From the NCBI GenBank assembly GCA_964059195.1, contig CAXKWD010000003.1:18768606-18832605 (forward strand): a stretch of 64,000 nucleotides of DNA, written 5' to 3'. This DNA comes from Ectobius pallidus. Lineage: Eukaryota; Arthropoda; Insecta; Blattodea; Ectobiidae. The translations under genes were made by a program, and so were the position numbers. Under the pieces are notes generated by a model that saw only the letters and a list, made by a program, of their open reading frames with translations, searched no databases and was not told the DNA's origin. Positions 42,973 through 54,319 of this stretch are shown piece after piece. Within the stretch, counting starts at the first letter, position 1; the number at the start of each line of letters is the position of its first letter.

Positions 42973-43732
42973 CAGGGCCCGGATTCTAATGACATGTCAT
43001 CTTTTTATTGATGCTGCATACACATTGCCAACTTGTGGATAAATCCTAATCATGGTCTCTAGATTATAGAAATGCATTTTTATTCGGTCATTTTTGTCAT
43101 GTTATGCAATTTTATACTTTTAGGGCATTTATTTCAATTTTACGTCATTATCTTGTCATTTTCGTGTCATTTGCTTCCTTATTTAGTCATTTTCATGTAT
43201 TTACATTCAGTGTATTAACTTTTTTTCGTTGCTAGCGGTGCTGTCTTTGAAGTGTTGTATGTTTAATGCAAGAAGAACAATTCGGCGTTAAAGTGTTGAC
43301 GTGTCTCAGTCGGAAATGAGAATCAAAGAAACGACGAAATTTTGTATTATATTACTATTGTTATTAGATTGACTTGGGACCAGAGTCTGCCACCTGCTTG
43401 GAATTGAGAATGCAAACTACAGTTTACCCTCAATAAACAACAATATAATCCGGCAGACCACGAAAGGAAATGCCGAATTTCGACTCACCAGTGCCTCAGT
43501 GCCAGTATAAATTTCCGTGATTAAAGAACATTCACAAAATTAAAGTTATTTACAGTTTTTACAATTATATACAAACTCATCTATAACTTTGTGTGTAGAA
43601 TATTAATTTTTATAAGTAAAATCTCAGTTTTTAGGTAATTTTTTATAATTATTAAGTAATTTTCTTTAAAATTTAGGGACATTTTATAGGTCATTTTTCA
43701 AACAATTTTCGGTCATCGGAATCCGGGCCCTT
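42973..43732. mobile_element. hAT-like MITE, right arm only
   Basis: The ends CAGGGCCCGGATTCTAATGA and 'gaatccgggccctt' are flanked by a perfect TTGATTAA duplication (42965-42972, 43733-43740). The left arm lacks it but has a TTAA-type MITE in the very same place. Confidence 0.88.
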
Positions 43733-43740
43733 TTGATTAA

Positions 43741-43970
43741 TAACGTTTAGCAATTTCTCGGATAAAGACCAATCCCGATCGTTTATCTTATAAAACACTT
43801 GCTATTAATACCAGGTTGCAATTTTATCTCATAAACGTCAGCTCGTTATTGGATACGTAAGGCATCAACGTGCGGTGATAAATACGTCACATGTTGCCAT
43901 GAGCATAAATATCCGGGGATTAGAAACACAATTACGATTCGTCTGCTTTTATAGCGTTTAGATGTAAGCA
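43741..43970 (-). repeat. Family R repeat, partial (right arm)
   Basis: Mirror of 17600-17820. It is cut at about 43970 by a LINE D fragment. Confidence 0.65.
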
Positions 43971-44690
43971 ATTCTTGCCTTTAGAAATTCTACAGAAAAG
44001 GATTATTAAAATATGTCTGAGTAAACCTGCTGATTACCCCACAAAACTAATATTTTCTGAATTTAATGTCTTAAATATTGAACATATATACAAACTCAAA
44101 TTACTGACTTACTTCCATAAGAATAGAAATATTTTCAAAAATAACAATCCTCATCATTACTTTACCAGACTGAATCAAAATTCTATTCTATATGAACCCA
44201 AATGTTCTACCTCTGCTGGATTAAATCACAGTATAAATTTCGGCCCAAGATTATACAACTCACTAATAAGAGCTCATCCTGAACTATATTATCTAAATTT
44301 ACACAGATTCAAGAAAGAAACTTATAAAATTTATTCAACCTAATGCATGACTCATTTTACAATATCCAAAGTTTTTGCTTTTCATTTTGGCTACTCGTGC
44401 TTGTCATTCCTCTCTTACACATAATTTTTAATTATATGTTTTGCTTTTGATTTATGTTATTTACTATTTGCCTTGTTTTGTGAGTGTATTTGTGTATGCC
44501 ATGTGTGTGAGTGTGTGTTTTGTAACGTCGCTTTGCCCTGAATTTTTTGTTTTATAATTTCCAGTGTTCACTGTTTTTTGTTTTTGTGCTGAGCTGAGCC
44601 CGAGCACGAGCTTTTGCTCATTCGGGCATCGGTTATGAATATTTGTTTTGTACTAATAAGGTAAATAAATAAATAATAAATTACCACGAC
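43971..44690 (+). pseudogene. LINE family D 3' end, third copy
   Basis: The frame to 44343 reads LEILQKRIIKICLSKPADYP, LIFSEFNVLNIEHIYKLKLL and PRLYNSLIRAHPE. It is followed by a UTR with 'gcccgagcacgagcttttgc' and a (TAAA)n tail (44660-44675). It is intact from its 5' truncation point to its stop, and absent from the left arm. Confidence 0.8.
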
Positions 44691-44830
44691 GCCCTTCGGG
44701 TCTCCCAGCCAATATTTTTGAAACATGTCTTTCCTCCCCCATGCGCGCAACATGCTCAGCCCATTTCGCCCTCCGTGATATAATTACCCTTACTATATCC
44801 GATGAAGAGAACAGGTTATGAAGTTCATCG
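44690..44830 (-). pseudogene. LINE family C fragment, right arm
   Basis: The minus frame reads SDIVRVIISRRAKWAEHVAR then MGEERHVSKILAGRPEGRRG, the typical C-terminal tail of this LINE family. It continues at 45552-45605 beyond the fold-back element. Confidence 0.7.
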
Positions 44831-44834
44831 TTAA

Positions 44835-45547
44835 GGGGGTACATACAGCTTTCGATGCTGGAAAGTAGGTGAAGTTTTTTTTTTTCTTTCTCAGCAATGA
44901 ATTGTTTTGTAGCCTTGCAGTCTGGCATACTGATTGACTAGTTCTACAGTTGCATACTATTTTCAGAATTAATTTAACTATTACAGTTAATGGGTAGTTA
45001 TCATTACAAAATGGCAGCCAAATTTTGTGCACTGAAGTGCCGTTTCCCTGATAACTCAAACATTTATTAATATATTGCAGTGAAATTTGACATGCAAGTA
45101 TATTTAATATTATTGAACAACACTGTCTAGAATCGTTGATGTAACTTTAATAGTTTATTTAAAAATATATATTTCTGATGTAAAACTTTCTAAAAAAGTA
45201 ATTAATTATTTTTTAAAAGTATTTATACTGCAGATAATCCAAAGATTCCAGATTATGTTGTTCATATGATATTTACAAACAGATAGAAAAAAGAATCACT
45301 CAGAAATATTGATATTTATGAAAATTATTAAGGAAACGGCACTTCAGTGCACAAAATTTGACTGCCATTTTGTAATGATAATTACCCATTAACTGTAGCA
45401 TTTAAATTCATTCTGAAAATGGTATGCAATTTTACAACTAGTCAATATAGAGAATGCCAGATTGTAAGGTTACAGAATAATTCATTGGTGAGAAAAAAAT
45501 AACGGAACTTCACCTATTTTTCAGCATCGAAAGCTGTGTGTCCCCCC
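44835..45547. mobile_element. Family F fold-back element, right-arm copy
   Basis: Two arms of roughly 300 bp pair. The ends GGGGGTACATACAGCTTTCG and CGAAAGCTGTGTGTCCCCCC are flanked by TTAA (44831-44834, 45548-45551). It lies inside LINE C, whose sequence reads on across the site. Confidence 0.84.
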
Positions 45548-45551
45548 TTAA

Positions 45552-46560
45552 GCAGTTTTCTTCTGTCCCCATCTTCATCTCTCTTGGGCCCAAATATTTT
45601 CCCAATAGGCATTAAGGATATTAAATTCTTAAAATGTCAATTTGGACGAATAGTCAATAGGTTTCGACAGAAAAATTTTAATTTTATATTTTTGATGCAA
45701 AATTAGTGGAGAATGAATTCTGGTTTTCAAACTCCTCCCCATCCAATAATGCCATACTTAATCAACGTAGAGCCTAAATTATAACAAGATGAGACTTGGA
45801 ATTTTGACAGTACCTTCGTTTCATAATGTAGGTGCTCACTAAGAAAGGATTTTGACAAATTTTGATTTTAAATGCCAAAAATGAAATGTTTTTGATAATA
45901 CTTAATCCCTTTTTACACAGAATTATCAAATCCAAATCACAGTTCACTTGACAACAGTATTGCTAGGAGTCTTCACATAAGGCTTTGGAAATAAATGAAA
46001 CGAGACTTGACAAATTAAAGAACTATCAATATAATCCATGTTATAAATGAATATTAAAGAATGAAATCCACGAAAATAATGCAGTCACATAACTTTCTCT
46101 ACCCTGGACATAGAGAAAACAATACAAGGTATGGTAATATGTGTATTATTATATCGCAGGTTTTTGGAGAGAGAAGTATGAAAATGATATTACATTTCTG
46201 TTCAATTTCATCCCGAAAAGGGTTTTATGGTAACATTAGAGTGAGAAATAAAATATTCCGCAAAGACAGTACAATTTTATGTTACCGGAATTTCTGTTTC
46301 TTCTTATTTGAACCCCTACCAGGCTTGCTGTGTACAAGCGATGGGATGCAAAATTCTACATCCTCTATGAGCCATAAAAAGCTATAGGGAATAGTTTGAG
46401 TGTGGTAAATCGTTCTTCCTATTTCAAATTCTAAGTACCTATATAATAACCTTTAATTTAAAAATCGAAAGTCCTTCATAAGATACTTTCCAATTACAAA
46501 ATAAAAAACCCGGGCGACGCCGGGCCTTTTAAGCTAGTAATTGTTTAAGTAATACAAAAT
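45552..46560 (-). repeat. Right-arm LINE C scrap and family P copy
   Basis: Bases 45552-45605 complete the LINE C fragment. Bases 45690-46545 are a reversed family P copy ending 'gggccttttaagctagtaat'. Mirror of 14944-16353, without the hAT-like insertion present there. Confidence 0.68.
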
Positions 46561-47165
46561 TTAGCTGTTTAAAGTTCCCTTACCTTAAAGGCCATTGCTG
46601 TCGAAGCTTTCCGATTTACAAGTCGCAGCTTTATAAGCCAATGTTAAGCCAAGTGGTATTATGTTTCACAATATGTTTGCGTAAAAAGTGTTTTCCGGTA
46701 TATTGATTAAGGTTATCTAGATATTTCAGCATAGAACCCGACATCGCAAGGAACAAGGAAGTAAAATAGTGAAAAATCGATATTGTATGAAAAAGTTACA
46801 CAACCATGCCACAAATTTATTTATTATTATTAAAAATAGATAAGTTATTGAAGTACGGACATTCACGTTTAAGAAAATATTGCCGGAGCGTTATCTTTTT
46901 TCTTTCCAGAGGGAATATTCAAAATATTGATACTGTGAAAGAATGGGAGAGACACAATGCAAAGGCCTATCTATACAGTAGGAGGAAATGTTTGTCTCCT
47001 TGTTTGTCTGTATGGTTGTTTGTGTGGGATGACCAGCGAAAACTACGGCACGCATATATCTGAAATTTTTGGCATAGATGAATAGAATGCACCTCCAAGA
47101 CGGATTTTTATTTATTTTTTATTATTAATTGTTTTAATAGTTCGTGAATAATTTACGGTCTGTAG
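46561..47165 (-). repeat. Outer end of right arm
   Basis: Mirror of 14344-14930: 'cttaccttaaaggccattgc', 'gttatctagatatttcagca', 'cagagggaatattcaaaata' and 'gtgaataatttacggtct'. Homology fades at about 47165. No gene is recognised. Confidence 0.7.
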
Positions 47166-47197
47166 TAGGTATTAATAAAATCAGGTAAACTGACGTA

Positions 47198-47680
47198 AAA
47201 AGTGCCAGAATACTTTTGTTTAATCAGTGATAATTGCACTTGTGATATGCAGAAAATAAATTATTTTTAAAAATAATTTCCGAGTTAAACTCAAGTTCGA
47301 TTCATTTAGCAGGGCTTACGGAAGAACGAACGTCTAAAGTTTGATAAGCATATGTGAAGGAATATGTGGATAGTGTTATTTGTCAAAGCCACCTGTATTG
47401 CAACTCTCAAAGCCGTATATGAATACTGTAAAACAATATGTTGTCATGAGAACTGATTTGCGTTTGATAAATTCTTTCTAATATATTACAATAAAATGGC
47501 ACTAAATCGGGCATTACTCCTGTACCGGTCAATCGATTTGGTCCAATATCAATAGGCTTCTTCCCACGGACGTTATAAATGCGTAACCTACAACTAGTTT
47601 CATGAATATCCGATAAAGCGTATTTGGGTTATCGGGTATCTGGGTTATCGGGTATTTGGGTACCATTCTGGCACTTAATA
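47198..47680. mobile_element. Family S element
   Basis: The ends AGTGCCAGAATAC and GTACCATTCTGGCACTT are inverted. The inside matches 25409-25924 in the same orientation. A short tandem 'gggttatcgggtat(c/t)t' repeats near 47625-47660. Confidence 0.72.
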
Positions 47681-47935
47681 AAGCAAGGCACTAGAAGAAA
47701 CCATCGGAAAGTTTCCGTTGACTCGAGTGTACAGGAAGGGGGAAAAAAAGCGGACCGACTAAAATATCTAAGTTGCCGATATGAGCCACTGCGCATGCCT
47801 AGCGACATTCACAGTATTTGTTCTAGTGTCGACTGTTGACTTAGCCCATTTCAAAACCCAGAATGTGGTTACTAATCGTATTGTTTTATAACTGAATATA
47901 TTATTTTTTTTATTAAGGAATATTCCACAATACAG

Positions 47936-48387
47936 TGGTTTTCCTTCATTCCACAACAATCTTTTGCATCCATAAGTCCATGTCCATAATATCTTCTTCA
48001 CTTAATCCTTTTCTCGTCATACTCCTTTTCACCCCATCCATCCAGCACTCTTTGGGCTTCCCTCTTCTTCTTTTTCCTTCTACTTTCCAATCCAAAATTG
48101 TCTTGGGTATTCTATCCTCTGTCATTCTGAGTACATGTCCATACCATTTCAAGCGTCTTTCTTCTACAATTTCCAAAATATTATTTTCAACTTGCATTAT
48201 TTCCCTTATTCTATTATTCCGAATTTTTCTCTCCTGGATTTTCTTGCTGAACGCCTCCAAAAATCCATTTCTCATACCATTAATTTGTTTGCTTGTTGTC
48301 TACTTATGGACCAAGTTTCAGTGCCTTATAATGTTATGCTTTGGAATAATGCCTGATATATTAATTTTTTTAGGTCTATTTAAAATA
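47936..48387 (-). pseudogene. LINE family B-like C-terminus
   Basis: The minus frame 47946-48275 reads RKIRNNRIREIMQVENNILE, RRLKWYGHVLRM and GKRRRGKPKECWMDGVKRSM. Upstream, in broken frame, is GTETWSISRQQ (LYGTETW-like, with a stop). This is the RTE-like 'RLKWYGHV-RM ... RRRGRP--+W-D-V' tail. Confidence 0.75.
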
Positions 48388-49592
48388 TTTTTGCACGACT
48401 TAAGTAACACTGGACAACAGCCAAAAAATTTTTTGCATGAAATTGGGCGTTTATTATGTGGATTTTAGTGCTGAATTCAATTATGCAAACAGTTTTTCTC
48501 TGGAACCCTCAGGTTTTTAGTAAATCGTTTACTTACACTTCTAGTCGTTTATAAATAAAACGTAAAGTCGCCGTAATATCAAAGACTAACTGGTAATATT
48601 TTTTTACACAAAATATATAATTTCTTATGTATTTTGATGTGCTGAGTTCAAATATGGCCTTAGGTTTTGTCTAGCACCCTCAGTTTTTAGTAAATCGTAT
48701 ACTTACACTTCTAGTCGTTTATAAATAAAACGTAAAGTCGCCGTAATATCAAAGACTAACTGGTAATATTTTTTTACACAAAATATATAATTTCTTATGT
48801 ATTTTGATGTGCTGAGTTCAAATATGGCCTTAGTTTTTGTCTAGCACCCTCAGTTTTTTAAGCAAAATGGAATAATGAGAAACTGTACGAATAAAGAAAT
48901 TTAGCTCATGTTGAGAATATTGTAACATTCCCACATCATATCATATCTATTTTTTACAGGACGCTGTTCATCCTTACATATTATTCTATTTGCTAGAACA
49001 TTCAAAATAGTTTAGAAATTATTTCATTCCATAGAATGCCTGAGGGTGCTAGACAAAAACAAAGGCCATATTTGAACTCAGCACATCAAAATACATAAGA
49101 AATTATATGTTTTGTGTAAAAAATTTTTTGAAGGTCAGTTTTGTTGTCCAGTGATAATTAGTGGTACTTACGAATATTGTTGCCGTGGATCGTAAGTTGA
49201 CATTCCCGCACGCAGTGTTGTTGTTATGGAAAGAAAACAAATTTCCGTGCGGTAAAAATTTACTTACGGCACTCATCATAATACAAGCCTTAATGGACAA
49301 GGCCCCCCCAGGACAAATATTCGGTTCCCATAACAACAATCACATGCGAATCACTTTCTGAAATATAACATCCATTTTCAATAGTGTATATACATAACAT
49401 TTTCAGCTAATATCTCAATTAATATAAATAAATTGATATAAATAATCATCGTGCAAAAAATAGCATGCAATACTCGTGCCGTAAACGCATAACGGATCTC
49501 GGAAATTGAAAAAACTCGGCGCAAGCGCCTCGTTTTTTCAAACTCTTTCCTCGATCCGTATGCACCGCTTACGGCACTTGTATCGCAATATA
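48388..49592 (+). repeat. Family G repeat split by a MITE
   Basis: 'tttttgcacgacttaagtaa' (48388-48407) and 'taattagtggtacttacga' (from 49155) join to the usual family G start. The core hairpin at about 49478-49575 has GTGCCGTAA/TTACGGCAC, ACGGATC/GATCCGT and GGCGC/GCGCC stems. Confidence 0.78.
48408..49154. mobile_element. MITE with CACTGGACAAC ends and internal tandem copy
   Basis: The ends CACTGGACAACA and TGTTGTCCAGTG are inverted, with TAA on both sides. Inside, a 170-bp unit is directly duplicated (48513-48682 and 48683-48852) with only two or three differences. A partial inverted copy of the same unit is at 49036-49130. No frame is present. Confidence 0.78.
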
Positions 49593-49699
49593 CTATTTAC
49601 TCCATAAGATTGAATTTAGCAATATTATTATAAAATACTAACACAAATTATATTACATTTAGCTACAAGATTAGGTCCGCTTTTTTTTTCCTACCTGTA

Positions 49700-50357
49700 C
49701 ACAAACGCCTGGATCGAAGCGAGAGTATTAGTACGTAGCTTTGAAAAGCTGTAACTTCAGGACTTTGCAATAAAGTTGTTTACTTCTACGTGGGCATACG
49801 CACGGAAACCATGTTTATGCAAGGGCCGAGTGTACAGTCAAAGTTGTTGCCGCTATTTATCTTCTGAACCCCCACACTTCCTCCACCATTGCTTTCTGAG
49901 GTGCCTTATAATACAACACAAAAGTTATGCACAAGTTATATTGGGGTCTCCTGATTCTATCTTGAAACTTTATACTGTATTAACCCTTCTGTCACAATAG
50001 AAAAAAAAGACGAGGTAAGTTTACATTCAGTCCGAAGTCACACTTTCTGAGATGTGTAAGGGTTGATAACATAACGAAAATATTTTCTCTCTCTCTCTCC
50101 AAAACGTGAATAGGGGAGCTTTATATTACGTTTCGTGCTTAGAGATAAGGCTCTTTGAAAGGGTGGAAAAAGGGATATTTTTTTCAACGGTGAAATAAAA
50201 AGAAGGGACGGAAAGAGAGCTGGTCAGCTGGGCTCATAACCTTATGACATGCAAGCAATAAGCTAGCAGGACATGAGGCTACTCAACTGCGAGCTACAGT
50301 GATTTACTGATTTTCTCTTAAATCCTCTTCGACTATTAACGGAGTGTGAATAATATT
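49700..50357. other. No gene recognised
   Basis: A (TC)n tract lies at about 50087-50099. The open frame 49776-50000 has cysteines but no domain I recognise. I see nothing else. Confidence 0.45.
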
Positions 50358-50770
50358 TTTTGCACGACTTAACTAATTAGTGGTACTTACGAATGTTGTT
50401 GCCGTTGACATTCCCACACGCAATCTTGTTGCTATGTGCGGTAAGTGTTTCTGTGCGGTTATGAATTTGCTTACGGCACATCATAATACAAGCCTTGATG
50501 GACAAGGCCCCCCAGGACATATATTCGGCTCGCATAACAACAAACGCATGCGAATCACTTTCTGAAATAAACATCTATCTTCAAGAATGTATATACATAA
50601 TATTTTCAGGCAATATCACAATTAATATAATTAAATTGATATAAATAATCATCGTTCAAAAATTAGCATCCAATACTCGTGCCGTAAGCGCATAATGGAT
50701 CTCGGCAATTGAAAAAAACTCTTTCCTCGATCCGTATGCATCGCTTACGGTACTTGTATCGCAAAATACT
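50358..50770 (+). repeat. Family G repeat, shortened hairpin
   Basis: Normal ends are present, but the inner hairpin is deleted: 'ttgaaaaaaactctttcctc' has lost the GGCGC stem, while the ACGG-type outer stems remain. Confidence 0.72.
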
Positions 50771-50814
50771 ATTGATTCACCGTTCATTCGTGCATATTAA
50801 CCCGTATTGGAAAA

Positions 50815-51290
50815 ACTAACTTACTTACTCAACGGCAATAGACAATTCCTCAGCAAGTTAAAGGATTACTATCTATTTTATGGCACCCGAAGTTTCATTG
50901 CCGCGCTTACCTGATCCCACCATTCAACCCTATTCTGTGAGAACTCCAATCAACCACCCCTCTCAAATACTACTTCTCTTAAATCTATCCTAAGATTGTC
51001 CTCCCACCTACGGCTAGGTCTTCCGAGTGCTCTTTTCCCGTCGGGTCTCCCAGTCAATACTTTTGAGATATGTCTTTCCTCCCCCATGCGCGCAACATGT
51101 CCAGCCCATTTCATCCTCCGTGATTTAATTACCCTTACTAAATTTGGTGAAGAGTACAGGTCATGAAGCAGTTATGCAGTTTTCTCCAGTTCCAATTTTC
51201 ATCTTTCTTAGGCCCAAATATTTTCCTAAGCACCCTGTTTTCAAATACTCTCAGATTATGTTCTTTCGGAAGAGTAAGCGACCGTGTCTC
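50815..51290 (-). pseudogene. LINE family C 3' end, copy
   Basis: On the minus strand: KIFGPKKDEN-like, then the 'IKSRRMKWAGHVARMGEER' type tail and 'GRPRRRWEDN'-like code, then 'caatagacaattcctcagca' just before the ACTT-type 3' tail. Several stops are present. The family also lies at 52340-52826, 54320-54395, 56900-57200 and 60195-60640. Confidence 0.7.
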
Positions 51291-51489
51291 ATATCTATAT
51301 TGAAAAACTTGAAATTATGAACTCTTTTATGTCTGAGTATGGCATCGGGAACTCTTTGGGTAGATTCGCCTACGTACCCCATGCATTCATGATTGTATTC
51401 ACCATATTATGGTCATTTTTATTGCTCTAAGTATTTTGTTAAATTGTAAAGCTAATTTATTTTATGTCAACTGTGTTTATACTCCTTTT

Positions 51490-51750
51490 AGCTGCGAGGC
51501 CATATAAGGAGTTCAGGATCTGTGTCTGTACAGTAAAGTAGGCCATGGAACTATTGCTTGTCAATTGTTTCTATTGTCGGTGTATTTAATGGAGTAAATT
51601 TCAACTGATATTAATTTAAATAGATATGATACAGGATGGAATGGTGAGGATGATTCATGGTATGTAAATATCCTATTCGGCATTTGCTTTTACGACTGGG
51701 GAATCCATGAAAAAACCCATGTCAAATTGGCCGGGGAAAAACTAATTTAT
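51490..51750 (-). repeat. tRNA-derived SINE (type 1), 3' part
   Basis: 'gtaaatttcaactgatatta', 'atgattcatggtatgtaaat' and 'ggccatggaactattgct' match, in reverse, the SINE at 52884-53200. The tRNA head is cut off at about 51750. Confidence 0.65.
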
Positions 51751-52335
51751 TGACTTTGTTATTCGGTGTTTGGAAGTTGAACAACCCTACAGAGAGTAAA
51801 AAAAGTCTATTCCTTAAAACGACATACGCTATGGCTATGAGTATAATACGAGTAATAATAATAGATTTGTTGTCGAGAAATTACAGTTAAATAATGGAAG
51901 GAATAAAAATAGAAATTTGTACATGTAGTGCTTTGGAAGAACTTCCCATTCTGTGGCGCAATTAAAGGCAGAAACACGGCCCAATATTACTTTTATCTCC
52001 CAAGTGTTTGTTCAATATGACGCTTAATGGCCGTTACATGTGTAGTGCAGGCCTTGGTAATTGTCATCAATAATACAGCAGAAGCGGGAGTTGGAATAAA
52101 CAGATCAATTGACTTGGAACAGGGCTCGGTTACAACCAAACAAAAAGTAACATCTCTTTCAATGTAACAGCCAAGCCACAGAAATAGCTAAAATAGAAAG
52201 TTATTTAAACCAGTGGTTCCAAAACTTTTCAGTCCATTTGAAATAAAGTTCACAGACCTCTTCTGAATATTCACACCAACAAAACAATGTACTAACCCTG
52301 TTATTTTAATCAAAATTTATTAAATTAAAAAAACA
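51751..52335. other. No gene recognised
   Basis: There is no long frame and no repeat partner inside the window. Confidence 0.45.
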
Positions 52336-52339
52336 TTAC

Positions 52340-52826
52340 TTATTTTCTTACTCCATGACAATAGACAATTCCCAAGGATTCTAAAGGAATATTATCTATT
52401 TTATGAAACCCGGAGGTTCATTGCCGCACTTACATGAGCCTGTCATTCATCCTTTGCCGGTCTTCTTAGCCGCGGTAGCTAAGACTTGTTGGCTTGGAAC
52501 CGTGGTGAGGGAGGGTGTGGGTTCGGATCCCGCTCGGGCATGGATGTTTGTATGTAATTAGGAAAAGTGGAAAAATGGAAAGCAAGAAAAAAGAAAAATG
52601 GAAAACAAGGAAAAATAAAACTATTCTGTGTTAACTCTATCCAACCATCTCTCTGAAATCCTACTTCCTTCAAATATATCCTAATATTGTCCTCAGACCT
52701 ACATCTAGGTCTTCCAAGTGGTCTTTTAACTTCGGGTTTCCAAGTCTTTTCAGATGTCATCCCCCCATGCGCGCAACATGTCCAGCTCATTTTATCATCC
52801 GTGATATAATTACCCTTACTATATTC
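52340..52826 (-). pseudogene. LINE family C copy split by a SINE
   Basis: The tail block (52355-52450) and the coding block (52625-52826; LKEVGF, GRPRCRSEDNIR) are separated by the SINE at 52451-52620. It is decayed. Confidence 0.65.
52451..52620 (+). repeat. tRNA-derived SINE (type 2)
   Basis: 'gccgcggtagctaagacttg' looks like an A-box region and GGGTTCGGATCCCGCTCGGG holds a B box. A short A-rich tail follows. RNA polymerase III promoter boxes are what mark it. Confidence 0.65.
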
Positions 52827-52883
52827 GGTGAAGTGGAAGACAACGTTACCATAATAATCCCAAAGGCAAACACAAAAACAGTA

Positions 52884-53210
52884 TTACCGAGCGAGGTGGC
52901 CGAGATGGTAACGTCTTGGACTCGCATTCGGGAGGTCCCAGGTTCAAATCCCATGGCTGGCCAATTTTACATAGGTTTTTTCATGGTTTCCCAAGTCGTA
53001 AAGGCAAATGCCGAATTGGATATTTACATACCACGAATCATCCTCACCATTTCATCCTGTATCATATCCATTTAAATTAATATTAGTTGAAATTTACTCC
53101 ATTAAATACACCAACAATAGAAACATTTGACAAGCAATAGTTCCATGGCCTACCCTACTGTGCAGACACAGATCCCGAACTCTTGATATAACCTCGAAGC
53201 TAAAGAGTAT
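52884..53210 (+). repeat. tRNA-derived SINE (type 1), full copy
   Basis: The tRNA-like head has GAGGTGGCCGAGATGG (A box) and CCAGGTTCAAATCCCATGGC (B box). The body 'aatgccgaattggatattta' and the tail 'accatttcatcctgtatcat' follow, ending near the A-rich tract at 53218-53285. The head resembles a leucine- or serine-type tRNA by its 'CTTGGACTCGCATTCGGGAG' arm, but it cannot fold as a functional tRNA. Confidence 0.75.
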
Positions 53211-53257
53211 AAAAAAGTTAAAAAAAAACAGTATTAAATTGAAAAGGAAAAATTTAC

Positions 53258-53285
<28 letters not shown>

Positions 53286-53288
<3 letters not shown>

Positions 53289-53800
53289 ATGACAAACATA
53301 AGCAATAAAGCTGCTTATGAACAATATTACATTTCTAACTTTCGGTTTAGTTTTTGTTGATTTCAAAATTAAGTCTCTCTTAAATTCAAGTTTAGATTTT
53401 AACTTTCATTTGAAATTAAGAAATGTATTAATATTTGAGGATAAAAACCGCATTTTTTAACCAACTGTTTTTAGACTAGAAGGTGCCCTTAGCTCCGTGC
53501 TCTATTTTTTACTTAACTGCTAGATTTTTATTTAAATAATTTATTTAATAGAAAATAAATAAAACTATATTTATTAACAATGGCATCTCTTTTACATCAA
53601 TTTCAAAATTTTATTCTTAATTTTATGTTTTACGTAATAAATATTTAACAAATAAAACGAATCTTGTGCTACCATAAGGGCTTACTGATTCGAAATGAAA
53701 ATATTAAAACGAACCACAGATCCATGAATCTTGCCCTAATAATGCATAAACAATTAACATAATTCATAATTTAAAAAAACTAAAATCACCGGTTTCAATG
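53286..53800. other. AT-rich, no gene seen
   Basis: Near 53478 is 'aaggtgcccttagctccgt', a weak head of the 'gcttcgcc' repeat. Nothing else. Confidence 0.4.
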
Positions 53801-53802
53801 TA

Positions 53803-54067
53803 CAGGTAGGAAAAAAAAGCGGACCGACTAAAATATCTAAGTTGCAGATATGAGTCACTGCGCATGCCTAGCGGCATTCACAGGATAGCTGGGAATGTAT
53901 TGAAATTTGTTTTACAGCCGATAAATTGCTTGAATTGAGAAATAATTTCACGTAATTTTCATTGCTTGTGAAAACAAACGTTTCCGTTACATCTCTTATA
54001 TTTATTTACGTATCACAAGGCTCTGAAATCAGCTACAAGAGTCGGTCCGCATTTTTTTCCCTACCTG
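53803..54067. mobile_element. TA-flanked MITE with CAGGTAGG ends
   Basis: This 265-bp element has ends CAGGTAGGAAAAAAAAGCGG and CCGCATTTTTTTCCCTACCTG, paired over about 27 bp. TA lies at 53801-53802 and 54068-54069. It looks like a Tc1/mariner-derived MITE. Larger relative: 47732-49697. Confidence 0.87.
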
Positions 54068-54319
54068 TACATTTCACTATTAAAGTGCAATGCCAGGGAA
54101 AAAAGTACCTCAAATTCACTTAATAATTGACAAAAACATTGATTTTTGAAATAAAACTTCTTTAGTGGCGGTAGAGGGTAAATCTGGAAAATCAGTCACA
54201 CTAAAACCGTCACGAAATCAGTCACAATCAGTCACGAAATCAGTCACACTCTTACTTGTTTCGGTGCGGACTGCACAGAAAACAACCAATTCAATCAAAG
54301 GAAATTTTTCAGACCTTAC

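Larger units (their letters stand above)
34855..47165 (-). repeat. Right arm of large inverted segmental duplication
   Basis: This is the mirror of 14344-29120 (see the left arm for anchors). It is shorter mainly because the left arm gained LINEs A and B, repeat H copy 2, a TTAA element and two hAT-like MITEs. Right-arm-only insertions are 37881-39585, 42973-43732 and the LINE fragment 43971-44690. Confidence 0.88.
47732..49697. mobile_element. TA-flanked MITE enlarged by nested insertions
   Basis: The left end CAGGAAGGGGGAAAAAAAGC and the right end 'cctacctg' (after 'aggtccgctttttttttc') match the 265-bp element at 53803-54067. TA lies at 47730-47731 and 49698-49699. The extra length is a LINE fragment (47936-48387) and a family G copy that is itself split. 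Confidence 0.72.

Noticed and set aside
47935..48468. 177-codon hydrophobic plus-strand frame that looks like a membrane protein
   Set aside because: It is the antisense of a LINE C-terminal fragment (47946-48275, minus), whose lysine/arginine-rich code reads as leucine/serine/phenylalanine on the other strand.
52884..52960. Possible functional tRNA gene
   Set aside because: A- and B-box matches are good, but the acceptor stem does not pair and the sequence runs on into a SINE body repeated elsewhere in the window.
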